Positions 50,861 to 64,000 of a stretch of 64,000 nt of DNA are shown here, piece after piece. The notes under the pieces are model-generated. The model was not told the DNA's origin. It saw only the letters and a list, made by a program, of their open reading frames with translations, and made no database searches. Made by a program: the position numbers and the translations under genes. Position 1 is the first letter of the stretch, and each line of letters begins with the position of its first letter. Source of the DNA: Tetrahymena thermophila SB210 (Eukaryota; Ciliophora; Oligohymenophorea; Hymenostomatida; Tetrahymenidae). The stretch lies in the NCBI RefSeq assembly GCF_000189635.1, contig NW_002476463.1, positions 496,001-560,000 on the forward strand, read 5' to 3'.

Positions 50861-53800
50861 TCAAAAGAAGGTTGCTATTGAGCTTAAGAAATCTTTATTT
50901 GGTTCTACTCTAATTTATTTATTTGGAGATGAGGAAGAAGACGAAACAGATTTAGTTGAAGAGCTTTAAGCTGATATAAGATATTGCCTTTTTTTAATAT
51001 TTAGATTATTTATTTATTTAGTGTGTTTATTAATATAATTTACTTAAGTGCTTTACAGACTGCAGCCATTTCTTATCTACTATTTGCCTCAAATGTTGCT
51101 ACATGCTTTTTATTTGAATGTCCCTAAAATATATATATAATATTTTACTTAGAATTATTCTTTTTTTCTATTAAGTTACTCTAAATCCGATTTAGAATGA
51201 AGGGTTCTCGTTTTTAGAAGGGATCAAATCTGTTACATCAGTGGCCATAAGAATTGTGATCTCAGAAACAGATTCAATATGAATCATGTATCTGTCAAAA
51301 GCATTTTTTCTTAAAATAAGTTGGCAATTCATTTTCAAAATGCTATCTTCATCACTTGACTTAAGTAAATTAAAAATCTTCATTCTGTCGTCATATTAAG
51401 TAATCTTTTGTTTAAAATTGACTTAATTTAACTCAAATTTTAGTAAATAATGAGATTTAAATTTTAAAAAAAACATAAAATAAAATATTAATTTAAAATA
51501 CTTTATTTTTTAACTTCTATTGTTCGTCTCTTAATATTTCAAGCTCTTTCCAATTGGCCTCGTACTAAGTTTTCATGTTAGCTAACTTCTCGCTCCTTTA
51601 AATAATATTTAAAATCAACTTCAACAAAACAGAATATATTTTGCATTTTTATCTTACTTTTCATCCAGATAAGAAATAGTTTCTTTGAGTCTCTTTTCGA
51701 GATCTTTATTTTCTTAACTTACTTAAAGAATTTCCTTTTGCATACTCTCTATTTAATCAATAAGAGCTAGCTTTTCACCCTGCAAATCTCTGATTTGATT
51801 GGTCAATTCATTAATTCTATGGTTTAGTTATTTAGTAGATTCACTCAGAGAGTTGTTTTCTTTCTCTTCTTGTGCAATTTTAATATCCTTTTTTCTATTA
51901 ATTTATTATTTTTTTACTGCCATTTTAAATGAAATATGTCATACAAGTTTTCAATTTCCACATCTTTCTATGAAACAAGATGCTTATAATGATCGATCTC
52001 CTTTGAGGCTTCATTAGCTATGTTTTTCATTTGCATAAATTCATCATGGTCATGTGTAGATACTCTCAAACTCTTGAACGATTCTTATTACTTATCATAT
52101 TAGTCATATAATTGGTCATAGTCTGCTCTTATTTACTACAGTTAACCTTATAAATCCATGAGTTATTCTTGCAAGCTTTAATTTTCTGATGATAATATTT
52201 CTCTTGTTTTAACTAAATCTTTATTTATCTATTATAGAACGTGAGCTTGAGTTGCTTATATTTTATATTATCTTAATTCCTATACATCTTTTTTTAATTA
52301 TTTATTTTGATGCAGTATTTCCTCTATATCTAATCCCTTTCCATTATCATCTGCTAAGTTTGTTATGCTACTTGCCTTACTTTTACCATTAACAGAAGAA
52401 TCTTCTAATTTATTTTAAGAGTTTTCTTCACCAAACTTTAACTTTTAAGCTATTTCCCTAATAAAAAAATTAGATTTTAATTTATATTTTCATTGAATTT
52501 AATCAATATTCATTACTTTGAAGCACCTCTAATAGGTTCATTTCTTAATTTTTTAATTTCAGAATCAAGCCTTATAATAGTTTGAAAAAGTCTTGCAGAT
52601 TAATTTGAGCTTTCAATCAATTTTTATCTTGCGTGTTCTTCTCTTGAAGTAGTCATTTTTGTGAAACTTGACTTCACATCAGAAATTTCATCTCTTGTTC
52701 TACATTTTAATATTAAACATATTCAAATAAATGAATGATAAACTAATTATTTACGTTAAAGGATAATTTATTTAAGAAGTAATGAGAGTTTTTTGTGTTT
52801 CAGATTGATGCTCATCTGGCTGAGCATAACTAAAATTTGTAGAATAATTTTGCTTACTATTTTGTAATACCTAATCGCTTGTTGGGTTATGACGAGGACT
52901 TCTTCTAGGTGATTAAAATTTTGAAAAGCCAGAAGCTAACATGTGGGAGACTCCAATGTAACTCTGACCAGTTCTAAATACGAAAGGACTGGAAGATGCT
53001 AAAGCACTTTCATTCTTGGCATGAGTAACAGGAATAGGTATTCTCTTAACAGCTAAAATTATTTTTTAGTAAAATAAAATAATAAAAATGATAAAATAAA
53101 ATAATAAAATTTATTAAAAATTGAAACTATTTTTTCAAATCACTTTTAGATAGATTTAAAATTAAAAAAGTTAACGTTTTTTTCTTGATTTATTTTTTTC
53201 ATTTTTAATTTTTTGCTGATTTGAATGAAAAATAATTTGCTTTTAATTTTTATCCTGTTCATAAGCTAGATAATTTAAAGAGTGTTAGCTTTTATATGTG
53301 TTTGTGTTTGTTTTTTTATGATTTTACTTCGAAAGTTTGCTTTTTTTATTTTTGTTATTATCATCAAAAATACTTATTTTAATTTGTTTTGTATGCATTT
53401 TACAGCTTAACTTAGTTGATGCCAATTTAAATTTTATTAGATTTATAAAAGGTAATTTATTTAATATAGCCAGCTATCTTTTTTGATAAATTTAATTTGT
53501 TAAATATTCTTAGATTCATTCAATATAAATAAATGCGAAATTAATTTGCAAGATCTTAATTAAAATCTTGAAATTATTTTTTTTACGGTTATATGAGACA
53601 GATTGTGATTGCTTGCCTGCAGATGACTTGAAATTTGATCCGTTTAAATTATTGTAAGGGGTTTGGGGCTATCCATTTGACAATTCTGATGACTTTAATA
53701 AATTTTAATTTGTGAAGTCTGTTTCTTCAAAATGCAGCGAGCGTTCAGTATCAAATTGAGATGCTTATATTTAAATCTGTTAAGCTTTCTAAATCTAATC

Positions 53801-54144
53801 AAGAGGAAGTTTAAACCCATAGTTTTTAGCAGCTCCTAGCTAATTTTTTCCATTTAGAGATTGAATCTAACCAGGTAGCTGATAATTTGCCTATGCATTA
53901 TTAAGATGCTCAGTAATCAAATTTTCGCCATTATCTATGTGTTCATCTTCTAATACCTTTTTAAATCATTAAAATATGATATCTTAACTTTCTACTTTAT
54001 ACCCTAATTATGGATTATTTAATTTGTAATTAAGTTTGCTACATTAGAAGTTTGAACTTTGCTTGGAGTTTCGTCATCTTGGTTTGTCTAAAGCTGTTTC
54101 ACTATATCTGATTGATTTATACCACTAATGCTTCCATCCATCAT
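50861..54144 (-). CDS. Coiled-coil protein with possible PH-like C-terminal domain
   Basis: Ten exons in transcript order: 54003-54144, 53587-53949, 52755-53052, 52517-52699, 51945-52457, 51658-51894, 51502-51595, 51180-51404, 51044-51123, 50861-50987; all phases close to 753 residues and TGA. Introns are 50-97 nt except one of 534 nt (53053-53586). Residues 1-270 are Ser/Asn/Gln-rich and disordered (GQSYIGVSHMLASGF, SPRRSPRH). Residues ~275-600 are long coiled coils. Residues ~600-710 alternate beta-like strands and end in a helix (HVATFEANSRQEMAAVCKAL), as in PH-like domains, followed by a Ser-rich tail. Probably a cytoskeletal or basal-body scaffold. Alternative: two genes, breaking at 51405-51501, with a stop at 51433 and a new ATG at 51383. 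Confidence 0.72.
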
Positions 54145-55094
54145 CCTCTTTATATAAAAAATATTCAAAAATAAATTAGACTATTTACTATTCATCTATA
54201 ATATTGAAAATTTTACAGATCTAGATTACTATTTAGGCTAAGGAGTCTCGAGATTTGGATCTAATTATAATATAATTTACACTTAGTTGAAAATTTTAAA
54301 ACAACATATTTTAAATGATAATTTGATTTGAAAACAGTAATGTTTCTGTTGACTTTCTCCTTTAGAATTAAAATTTATAACACACACAAAAAGGGGAAAC
54401 ATATTTATGAAAGAAAGTATCCATACCTTAATGAGGATACAATTAGTATGGGTTATCGCTCATGTAGTCAATAAGCTTCTATGATATAAATAAGTTTGAT
54501 AATAAGACTTATGCTTGCTTGCTAGATCTTTTTTATGCTTTTTTAATTAATCACTAATTAATAATTATAGTCTAAATTGATTGATTCTATCAGCTTATGT
54601 ATTTAAAAGAATTATTTTGAATAATATGGTATAGTAATCACTGATTGAATTACATTTTACATATTTATTTATTTATTAATTTAATTATTTATTTATTGAT
54701 CCTTACTAGTAAATTTGTTAGGACAATGCTTTTGTTAAATTAATTGATAAGCAAATATAAGCTAATAAGCTATTCACGAAAAATGAATGGCCTTATTACT
54801 AATAGTTGTTTATTAACAAAGATTTATTTATTTTTGTCTGAAAAAAAATTTTACATCAAAAAATTAAATGATAAGATAAATAAATACATAGTTTGTTTAG
54901 TGTGACTTGACTTATAAATTTAATTTATCGATGAATTAATTAATAATATAAAAATTCGAAAGAATTTCAACACTTTAAATAAAATTATACTATCTTATTT
55001 ATTTTTATTTTTGTATTTAATAAGCAACAAAATAAGTAAACAAATTTATATTTAATTTAAATACAAAAGTTAGCTTATTGGCATACTTGATAAC
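54145..55094. other. Intergenic stretch
   Basis: AT-rich upstream flank of the coiled-coil gene. Nothing else recognised. Confidence 0.5.
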
Positions 55095-55383
55095 TCATTT
55101 GATTGTTTATTTTCTACAATAAAAAATAAAATTTAGACCATTTAAAATAATTCTAAGTTAACAAATTCTAATGACATTAAATTTCTTGATTGATCTCTAA
55201 TAATTACAAAATTAATTAATTTAATTTAAAAATTCTTACTTTATTATTTTCATTTTGATTCGTGACAACCATTATTTTTCTATTCTTTACAGATGAAATT
55301 AAATTAGACAGAGTAACTAAAAAGAAATAAGCAAATAAAAAGCGCAATAAAAACATGCGTTGCTTATAAAGAGCTTCAATCAT
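55095..55383 (-). CDS. Small membrane or secreted protein (tentative)
   Basis: Exons 55240-55383 and 55095-55196 with a 43-nt GTAAGA..TTAG intron give 81 residues and TGA, phase intact. After a basic start there is one hydrophobic helix (LLRFLFAYFFLVTL), then a polar Asn-rich stretch and a basic C-terminus. It may be a single-pass or secreted peptide. The splice site is canonical but the frame is short, so the gene could be spurious. No family recognised. Confidence 0.35.
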
Positions 55384-56349
55384 TTTTAATTTCGTGATAT
55401 AAAATATATTTTCTATAAAAAGCTTAATTAGAAATAATAAATATAAAATTAATTAAAATACTTCTATTTTATTTATTTTTGAATTAAATTAAAGTATAAA
55501 GTATATATTATTTTTCTATTATTTTATTTACTTAATTCACTTTCTAGCCAACTAATAGGAGTTGTTTGTAAGACTGCTGGATGATATTGATTGAAAGTTG
55601 AGATTTTTATTTTTTGATTAAGCTTTAAAAACTTGATAATAAAAAATATTTTATGCTATTTCAGAAATATTAGTAAAAAATAAATAGTCGGGTTTATAAT
55701 TTTAATTTAATAATTTTGATAAGTAAGTAAAAAATTAATTAAAAAATATTATTTTACAATCAAGGGTTTTTTTTGAAATATTTAAGATTTTTCTTTTAAT
55801 TTTATAAATTGCTAACAGTTTGAATGAAAGTTAATTTAGTTAAAAATTCTAAAAATAGTTTTATTTAGAGTTTGCTTCTCCTTAATTAAAACACCAACCA
55901 AACCTCTCTTATCAATTTTAATCTCCAAATGGTATTTAAGATTGTGGGTTTGGGTGTGAATGCATATGAGGATTTAAAGTATTTCTATATTTAATTATTT
56001 GATAAAATTCATCATTTCAGATTCTAAATCTCTCCCCTCACATAAGTAGATAGATAGATAGATTAATAAAGTAATTGGTTTTTGGAAACATTGTATTTCT
56101 AAAAAAAAAATAATGAAATATTTAATATAAATTTAATTCACTAATTAAAATTAATCTATATTTTTAATTTTAGAATAAACATTAATGATAAAAGTAAGAT
56201 TAACAATTGTTTTGAACATTTTGAATTAAGATTTTGATTAATTTAAAATGATTTTTTCTTTTGAAAATTGCTTTTTTATTAAAATTTATAAAAATTATTT
56301 CTGCTTGTTTTAATAAATTTTGATAAAAATAATTCATACATAAACAACT
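55384..56349. other. Intergenic stretch
   Basis: AT-rich; a (TAGA)n tract at about 56046-56061. No gene supported. Confidence 0.5.
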
Positions 56350-57022
56350 TCAATTGATTAATTTTATTTTTTTCAACTCTTTACAAAATTCGCATTAAAA
56401 CACTATTTTTGTTCCTATCTTTTTGCAAAAGCACTTTAATTCTAGTTACTTATCTTTGAACTCTTTTTTCAACTTTTCGAATCTTTCTTACTCCAATTTT
56501 TTTTGTTGAATTTCTTGTTCAGCCTTTTGAGATAAAATTGGTAATAAATTAGAGAGAAAGATTCATCCTAAAATTTGATATTACCAAATATAGTTTCTTT
56601 TTCATTTATATTCTCTCTTCTTCAATATACTTTTCTTCATCTAAAGATTAATTTAGATTATCTAATATATCTATTTACTCTTCATCATCTGAAATGGCTC
56701 TATCTATAATATCTTCTATATCCTCATAAATGTTACCAACTTTTTTACGATTGGTTAAGGCTTATATTTTATCTAAATTTTCCTTTTAAACAAAACTAAA
56801 ATTAATTCTCAATATTAAAAATTTTTTTTTCCATAAATAATTCAATAATTCTACTTTCGATTAGCTCTTTTTTAAGAATGTATGTCCTTCAACTTAGATT
56901 ATCTTTTTTTCTTTTGCTTATGATTAGTTAAGTAAAAAGGATTGAAATTTATTTTAAATGTTCTATTATATTTTATTATGAGTAGGCCTCCTATTTAATT
57001 CAGCTATATCATTAAAGTCCAT
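56350..57022 (-). CDS. Small acidic/coiled-coil protein with C-terminal CxC...CxxC
   Basis: Exons 56585-57022 and 56350-56523 (61-nt intron, which removes an in-frame TGA) give 203 residues. The start reads MDFNDIAELNRRPTHN. A middle stretch is very acidic (NIYEDIEDIIDRAISDDEEQIDI) before a charged coiled coil. The end carries four Cys: CFCKK, then CEFCKE about 12 residues on, a small zinc-ribbon-like pair. The segment between ~55 and 95 is rich in Phe/Leu/Lys and less certain. Function unknown; it could bind nucleic acid or a protein complex. Confidence 0.55.
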
Positions 57023-58594
57023 TAATAGCTTATATAAAAAACAATATCTCAATTTTTTAATGTTTATCGCTTAATTGATAAATATTCGTTATTATAATTT
57101 ATAAAATTAAAACAAATAGAAAAAAATATCAACTTTTTATATAATAAGTGAAATGTTAACAAAGTAGAAACATTAATAAAAGGTTAACAAATAAAATATT
57201 TGAATCTTAAAAATTAATTTAAAAATAGAATTTTATTTTTTAGTTCTCAATTTGTAAATTGTTTTTCAAAAAGAACTAATTTTTTTTCTAAAAAGTAAAT
57301 AAAATAAGAATTTTCAAAGTAATTTATAATTTTTCATAGTAGAAATATTCAAACCAATTTTATTTTTTTAGTCTGATTATTTAATTTATTCATAAAATAA
57401 TGAAAAAATATTTCCTTTAAAATGCTTAAAAAACAAATTTATTTTTATTGAAACTTAAAAAAAACAATTCTAAAAAATTAAAATTTAATGATTTTATTTT
57501 ATTTTTAATTGAAATAAATTAAATTAAAATGATTTGAATATATAAAAATAATTTATAATCAATAAAGAATTAATTAATTCAATCTGAATTAGTGAAATCA
57601 TTTTTAGAAATTTCAACTTTTAAATAAATAAATAAATTATTTTTATATTAATAAGAAATTATTTAAGAAAAATAAAAATATGAGATTCAGCAATTTTGCA
57701 ATCAGATTTCAAATAGTAAAATAAATTTTAGCTATTAAACAAAAATATTCATATAAATGCAAGTTATATGAAGCTATTTTTTTGGAAGTTAAAATCAATA
57801 GTCTTATTTTATTTTGAATGCTTAAATCTCAAAAATTAAAATATTTTATAAATAATTGAAAAAACAAAAATATTTAAAATAAATAAAATATTACTTTTTT
57901 TAAAATCGTAATATTTGAAATTAGGATGGATCATTAATTATTATTGTAATAATTTTTTTTAATTAGCTTATTCAATCATATTTTTAACTTTCATCTTTTA
58001 AATATATTGATTGATACAAAATTATATAGGAATATTAAAAATAAAATTCAAAAAGATTTCACTAATTAGAAAAATATTATGTAAAAGAAAATATATTTGA
58101 TTATTATGATATTTAAAGAGTAAATAAGTTTTAAGTTGGAATGTGTTATTAAATTAGATGATCAGTATTCTTTGATTAGCCATCAGCTCAGTTAAATGAC
58201 ACAAATAACTTAATAAATAGTGAGATAAAAATGATATGAAATAATTAATTTCTAAATTCAGAACCTAAACTTCTAAATTTTACCACGAAATAAATTAATA
58301 TAATTGCATATTTAATTTTCGCAGCTGTAAAAATAAAATAAGCGTAAATTATAAATAAATTAATTAATTTACCATACAAAAATAATTAAAAAGTGCTAAG
58401 CTTGTTACATTCAAAATAATTTGTTTTTGGAATTACTAATTTTTATTTTTATTAATTAAATATGTCATATTTATTTACTGAATAAAATATCATTATTATT
58501 ATGAAGCAATTTAATAATACTTCAACATCAAATAAGCGTTTAAAATAATTCTTTTATAAAATTATATAATTTTTTGTTATAGAATAAATTTTAA
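57023..58594. other. Intergenic stretch
   Basis: About 1.6 kb, very AT-rich, between divergent genes. No RNA gene or repeat of note seen. Confidence 0.5.
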
Positions 58595-61500
58595 ATGACT
58601 AACCAATAAATCAATGGTCGAATCTGTAATATTCATACGAATTAAATGAGAGTAATTAGGTCGTAATAAATAAATAAAATTGTGGTTGAACATATGTCTA
58701 GACATAATACGTAGGAAAAGGTATTCATTTGAATTTGTAAGTCAATTGCAATCTGATTATTTAGATATGCAATTATAAAGTGACAAATGAAGTCAAATAA
58801 ACAATTTTTGCCACAAAATTAATTTATCAAATCAAGTAATTGAATAAATATATAAGCTAATAAGTAGAAGAGGAGAATAAAAAGTTGACAGAAATCAGAT
58901 ATATTTTGAAGAGAAATAATTTATAACTATTTTAGCTTTTATTTCAATTACCTAAATTAAAATACAAACAAAGTAAGTAAATACATTCTTTTTAAACAAA
59001 AAAATAGCCATTAATAAATACCATTTTATAGAATATCCAATACAAACAATATTCTTTCAATTTTCTAGTTCACATGATAGATGATTATTCTCATCAACAT
59101 TATTCAAATTTTAATTCTAGAAATCAGTACGTATAAAGTCCTAGCTTGAGACATTTAGTAAGCAGAGGAAATAAATAAAATTAAATTAACTTGTAACAAA
59201 GCCAAGAACAAGACCAGAAACACAACCACTGGACAGATCTCTTCAGAAAATAAAGAAATAGCATTGAAAACGAGGGGCGAAATATAAATAAGCAGTTTTT
59301 ATTGAAAGAGTAATTAATGCAATAAAATAACCAGTATTAAGCATAGAATAATTCAATTACTAGTCTCTCAGAATTAGGAAATCCTAGGCATTAGTAGTCG
59401 TCTTAATAGTCTTTGCTAAACAATTAAAATGTTAATAGGAACAAAATTTACAGGTCTATTAGCTCTATAAACGTTGACAATATAAGGAGGAATGTTATTT
59501 AAGTAAAGTACAACCAAAATATTAAATTTGTTGTTTAACCCTAAAGACAAAGGGAAAGATCCTATACGGAAATGCACTCCTACGTCAAGATACCTCAGCT
59601 GCGATAAAAAGTTTATCTTCCTGAATCTGGCTGTAAGTCTTTGACGTTTATAAGAGGAGATTCTGCTCAAAATTGTAGAGATTCCTCTCAAAATTGTAGA
59701 TATTCCGCTCAAAATTGTAGAGATTCTACTCAAAATTGTAGAGATTGCTAGTCTTAAAAAGATATCAATTTTAATCAAAGATAGTAATTCGCAGCTAAAT
59801 TCTAAGAGAAGCAAATTGACTTAGTAAATATTTATGGTTAAAACAATAATGGTTTACCTTAAAATAGCTAATATGTTAGTAAACAAAATTTTTTGTATCA
59901 GAAACCAATCAATTAACCTTATATTAAACCTGAACACTAACTGCAATAGAACGCGTATAAAGATTTGAGAGCTAATCTCTCTTCTTAAAGAAGCTAAAAG
60001 TATGAACAGCTGAGCTCTGCTTCTAACCAAAATTTATACTCAGCTAGGACACAGCCTAGTAACAATATTGAATTTATGAGTAATTATAATAATAATTTAA
60101 ATCAAAGTACTCATTATAATATATAAAAACGTACTTCTTCAGTAGAAAAACTGCCTTCGATTCACTAGACTTAATCATCATCTCCTAAAAAAACAAAAGC
60201 AACTTTCTATGATGAATACGATGACTTTAATAACCATGCAAAATCTTCAAGCAGTTAAGGATCCAGATAAGTTTTGAAAGATTTGAAAGAACAAAAATAA
60301 TTGACTGATGCTGAAAAAGTTGTAGAAAAATAAAAAAGAAGAATAAAAATGTTCAAAACTGCAAGTTTGGTAGTAACAAAGCCAGCTTATGTAGTTGACT
60401 AATACACCACAGTAACTGGTGGTTAAGATGATGCTAAAATTGATTAAGGTTCTCCCCAGTTCTCTAAATTCGACTATGATAGTGTATAGAGCTAAAATAT
60501 TCCTGCCTCTCCTGATTTATAAACTCGTCTTCCTATGATAAATGATAACTAATTTTCTTTGAGCCCAATTCAACCTATAAATAATGCAAAGATTGTTCAA
60601 AACACTGCAGTTTAAGCTGATTTTTAAACTTATGCAAAAATAGATGATCAAAAGCAAAATGTGAAAAATTTTTTATTATTTATTATAAATTATCTAATTA
60701 GAATTCTTATTTATATAATAAAAAGGGTGAAGACGGAAAAAATGATCAAAGTAATTTAGAAAATGCCAAATAACAAAATTAATTTGATAAAAAAGGATAA
60801 AAAAAAGATTAACAACATTACATTTCACCTGAGTACTAGATACTTGAGAAAGAAGAGTATGAGCATTTAAACGATGATAAGAGCAAAGAAAACTTAGACA
60901 TAAACAGTTAAGGATCACCTTCTAAAAAAAAAATATAACTTAATTCTAAAATCAGTAATTTATAAGGCGTATCTGCTCTTTCTAAGATTGTCTAAGACAG
61001 AGACAGCTTTATTTCAAAAGCTTAAAAGCATAAATATATAGATCCATTAGAGGATGTTAATTTGGAATTGTCTCCTGATGGAGTATTTTCAAATCTTACT
61101 TTGACTCAAGACAAGGAGATAATTAACGCTAGAGCTTACTATAAAAAAACAGGAAAAGGATATGATTTATAATTAAAGAGAATTTCTAGTTTAGACAATG
61201 TTTTTCCTGAAAAAGATGTAAAAAGAATTATAGATATTAAAATAAATCATGACATAAATGAGCAATACTTGGATTTTAGAGGTGAATCTATTATTCGTGT
61301 AGCTAGATTGGATGAATATGAAATGGAAAAGTAATTCAATTCTATTGTTTTAGAAAGAGAAACAAAAGGAAAAGGGTAGTTTTTACCAAGAAATGCTTAT
61401 ATTTATAGACACTTTATTATTGAGTAATTTGACAGATTCTACTTTTTGTAAGATTAAATTGGTTCTTATGTTGTCTAAAAGGAAGCTCTTTCTGAACACT

Positions 61501-64000
61501 AGTTCAAAAGTATGATGCTCAATTTATTGGACATCATACTTTCTAAAAAAATTACTAAAATCTCTCATGATAATGTAGTTTTTTGTGTTGCTGATTAAAA
61601 GTTTTATTGCATGGATCGACTCTATAATTAAGTTCCAATGGATGAAACCACAGAATAAAATGATCCATATTAGAGATATTAAAATCAACAAAGTGAAATT
61701 TAAGATGGAGCTACCGAACAAAAAAATTATTAAATTCTTCAAGATCTTATTGACTTGATTATTTAAATCAAGTTTTAAACATTTTCAAGAAATCAAATAA
61801 GATAATAACAATAAATCTAAAGCATAAAATCTCCATTTGTAACTTACCTAATTAAAGAATTTCAAACAGCTAAGTCTTAACAAGAATACATTTTACAACA
61901 ATAAAGAATGGGAAATAGTTAAGCAAAAGAAATAAATGTATTTACTTAGCTTGAGAATATACGTAAAAATATATTTAAGCACCATCTTGAAGCTCATGAT
62001 GTTATAAAGAGAGATGGAGATATATTTTCATACCATATTCTTATGAAACCACGTCGCTTTAGAGAATTTATAGATATGCTTTACTATGGCTCTGACATTT
62101 ATGTAGACTAAAATATCTTAGCTAACGATTCAGAAGTAGATGACATTTACTAAAGAGATTCCCTAGGAGTAGAAGAAAAATCAAAAGGATCTGATTCTCC
62201 AAACCATTCTCAAAGCTCTTTTTCTTAATATGATTCTTCAATCAAATCAGCAAGCAACTTAAAAGATGCTATAAAGAAAACCCAAAAGAAAAGTCTATAA
62301 GAAATATTGTTTGATCAAGCTAGATCTAAAAGAGATAACATAAAAATAATAGAATACGGAAACAACATTTTCCCTAAAAGATAAATAACAAAATCAAATT
62401 TAGATCGTTTGTATGCCTACATAGAAGCGAAATTAGAATAAAAAGATTACAATGATATTAATTTTTATATGAGTAAATTTGTATAAATTTGTAGTGAAGA
62501 AAATCCTTCAAGTTAAAAATATGCAAGAATCTAACTTTAATTAGCTCAGTTTAACTTTGTAACAGATACAAGTCTCTCTGCAACTATTTTAATTTGCATC
62601 TATGTTGAGAAAAAATTCTAAAATCTTGAAAAATTTGATCTTGAAAAATCTTTTGAATACAATAAACTAATGAGTGAATTGTCTGAAAAAACTAAAATTG
62701 AAGATTTCGAAATAACATTTTTAAAGGATAATTGCAATTTACTTCAAAATTCAGAAAATATAGAACTCTATTCTCAATCCCTTCATAAAGTAGGTAAATG
62801 GTACCTCCATTAAGATAAGCTTGAAGCAAGTCTAATATATTTGTACGAAAGTATAAAAGTCAGTTAAGATGATAAATTTAAATAATACTGCACCAAAATC
62901 ATTTAAAACGTTGAAACAAGTCTAAAAAAATTCAAAGTAATAATTATTTTTTTAATTTTACCATAAAGATATCAATAATCATTTATAAAAATGATTGAAC
63001 TAACCACCCTTTTTATAAAAAAAAAAATTGATTATTGTATTTTAAAAAAATTTGGTAATAGTTATTATGGGATTGAAGGGTCTAATAAATTTTTATTCAA
63101 AAATTATTAAAAATAAATATTTTATATTAATTTTTATTTAATATTCAAAAAGCTTCTCAGCTCCAGTCAAAACTTATAAAAGAATACTAAAGAAGCATAT
63201 GACTTTTACAGTAAAAAAAACATAGGAGAAGTATAAACTAGATTAGAAAATATTAGTAAAGAACTAGGAGATGTCTATCATTTAAAAGAGAGAAAAGTAA
63301 TTGATATATTTTATTTAACTGCCAAAGAATAAATAAAATATGATGAGACTGCAAGTAAAGGAGGTAATAATTTTGATCTTTTTCAAGGTTATGCAAACTC
63401 AAGTGGTATTTACAGTTAAGAGGAGTTAAATAATTGCTCTATCGAAATATAAGGAATCTATGGTGATTTATATGTTAAAGAAAAAAGATATTTAGAGGCT
63501 CTTCTTGAATACTTTTCTAAATTAACTCATATCAATAATAATACTCATGATGAATATGAATCTACACTATGGAAAATAGCTTAAATTATTTTTGAGCTAA
63601 ATTATGGAGAATATCTTTATTCAATTTTAAATTGCATGAATTCAAATACAAAAATATACAAAGCAATTGAAGTATTGCACTTGCTTTCTAAATCAATTGT
63701 AATATTTAATGAAGTAGAGTCTAATCAATATTCTTCAGCATCAACTCATTATAATTCAACTTATCTTCTAAACAAAGCTCTAGTTTAAATAGAGCAAGCA
63801 AAGCAGATTGGATAGAATAACTCTTTAGTTAAATTAAAGGTTCAACTTAAAATTCTTGATGTTGAGTATTAAATCATACAAAAGCTAGGAGATCCCCAAG
63901 TAATTTAACAACGAATTGAAAATGTTAAATAGAGATTCGAACAAAAAATGACAAATGAAGAGTAATTTTTACTCTTTTAAGAATACATCAATATCTATTT
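58595..64000 (+). CDS. Large unrecognised protein, C-terminus beyond window
   Basis: Exons 58595-58720, 58765-58972, 59069-60660, 60726-62936 and 63153-64000+ are in phase and give ~1,660 residues before the window ends. The first two exons are less certain; the alternative start is the ATG at 59074. Residues ~110-640 are Ser/Asn/Gln-rich, with four 7-residue repeats (59659-59742). From ~680 a folded region appears (ELSPDGVFSNLTL, RNAYIYRHFIIEQFD, then KISHDNVVF followed by a Lys/Asp segment). It has faint protein-kinase C-lobe flavour without the key Asp-Phe-Gly, so a pseudokinase is only a guess. The C-terminal third is helical and TPR-like (GDLYVKEKRYLEALLEY). No membrane helix seen. Function unknown. 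Confidence 0.7.
59659..59742 (+). repeat. Four 21-bp coding repeats
   Basis: Consensus codons encode D-S-A-Q-N-C-R, repeated four times inside the large gene with a few substitutions. Each copy has one Cys. Confidence 0.85.

Noticed and set aside
50718..51200. Plus-strand 160-residue hydrophobic frame
   Set aside because: Overlaps the minus-strand coding exons, which have canonical introns and better codon use; the hydrophobic bias is what T-rich DNA gives when read on this strand.
59416..59814. Minus-strand 132-residue frame with an STIL(S/R) repeat
   Set aside because: Antisense of the four 21-bp repeats in the large plus-strand gene, whose frame is open for thousands of bases.
60694..61742. 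Two minus-strand hydrophobic frames
   Set aside because: Antisense to exon 4 of the large gene, which is phase-consistent with neighbouring exons.

Overview
The window reads as macronuclear DNA of a ciliate, most likely Tetrahymena or a close oligohymenophorean relative. It is extremely AT-rich. Long open frames are full of TAA and TAG codons at positions where families expect Gln, and only TGA ends genes. Introns are short, AT-rich GT..AG elements, mostly 43-100 nt. I saw no tRNA or rRNA gene, transposon, telomere repeat or CRISPR array. All gene models were built by hand with TAA/TAG read as Gln; exon phases were checked arithmetically and closed for the models given.

Layout. 1-373: tail of an upstream gene. 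1266-3345: zinc-finger/coiled-coil protein. 4084-7182: calpain-like protease with a long Q/N-rich tail. 9075-21122: a 12 kb gene for a ~3,871-residue surface protein, made of a leishmanolysin (GP63) protease, about 40 cysteine-rich 67-residue repeats and a multi-pass membrane end. 21959-26372 and 27072-31511: a tandem pair of Cache-like receptor/TPR genes copied together with their promoters. 32236-33474: dynamitin (dynactin p50). 33955-35816: two minus-strand genes, one uncertain and one RING/TRAF-type zinc finger. 37388-37822: prefoldin subunit 6. 38631-40076: SERINC/TMS1 membrane protein. 40544-42079 (minus): protein with two Nudix boxes. 42847-43890 (minus): unrecognised protein. 45739-47235: ETHE1-like metallo-beta-lactamase plus two rhodanese domains, with a damaged metal site. 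48291-49514: Cys-motif protein that may be axonemal. 50861-54144 (minus): ten-exon coiled-coil protein with a possible PH-like end. 55095-57022 (minus): two small genes. 58595-64000: large protein running off the window.

These genes do not form operons. The set mixes housekeeping functions (dynactin, prefoldin, SERINC) with expanded ciliate families (surface protease, sensor receptors, calpain). The most unusual parts are the GP63/Cys-repeat/membrane fusion with its recent 1,005 bp higher-order repeat, the twin receptor genes, and several enzyme-fold proteins with altered catalytic residues.
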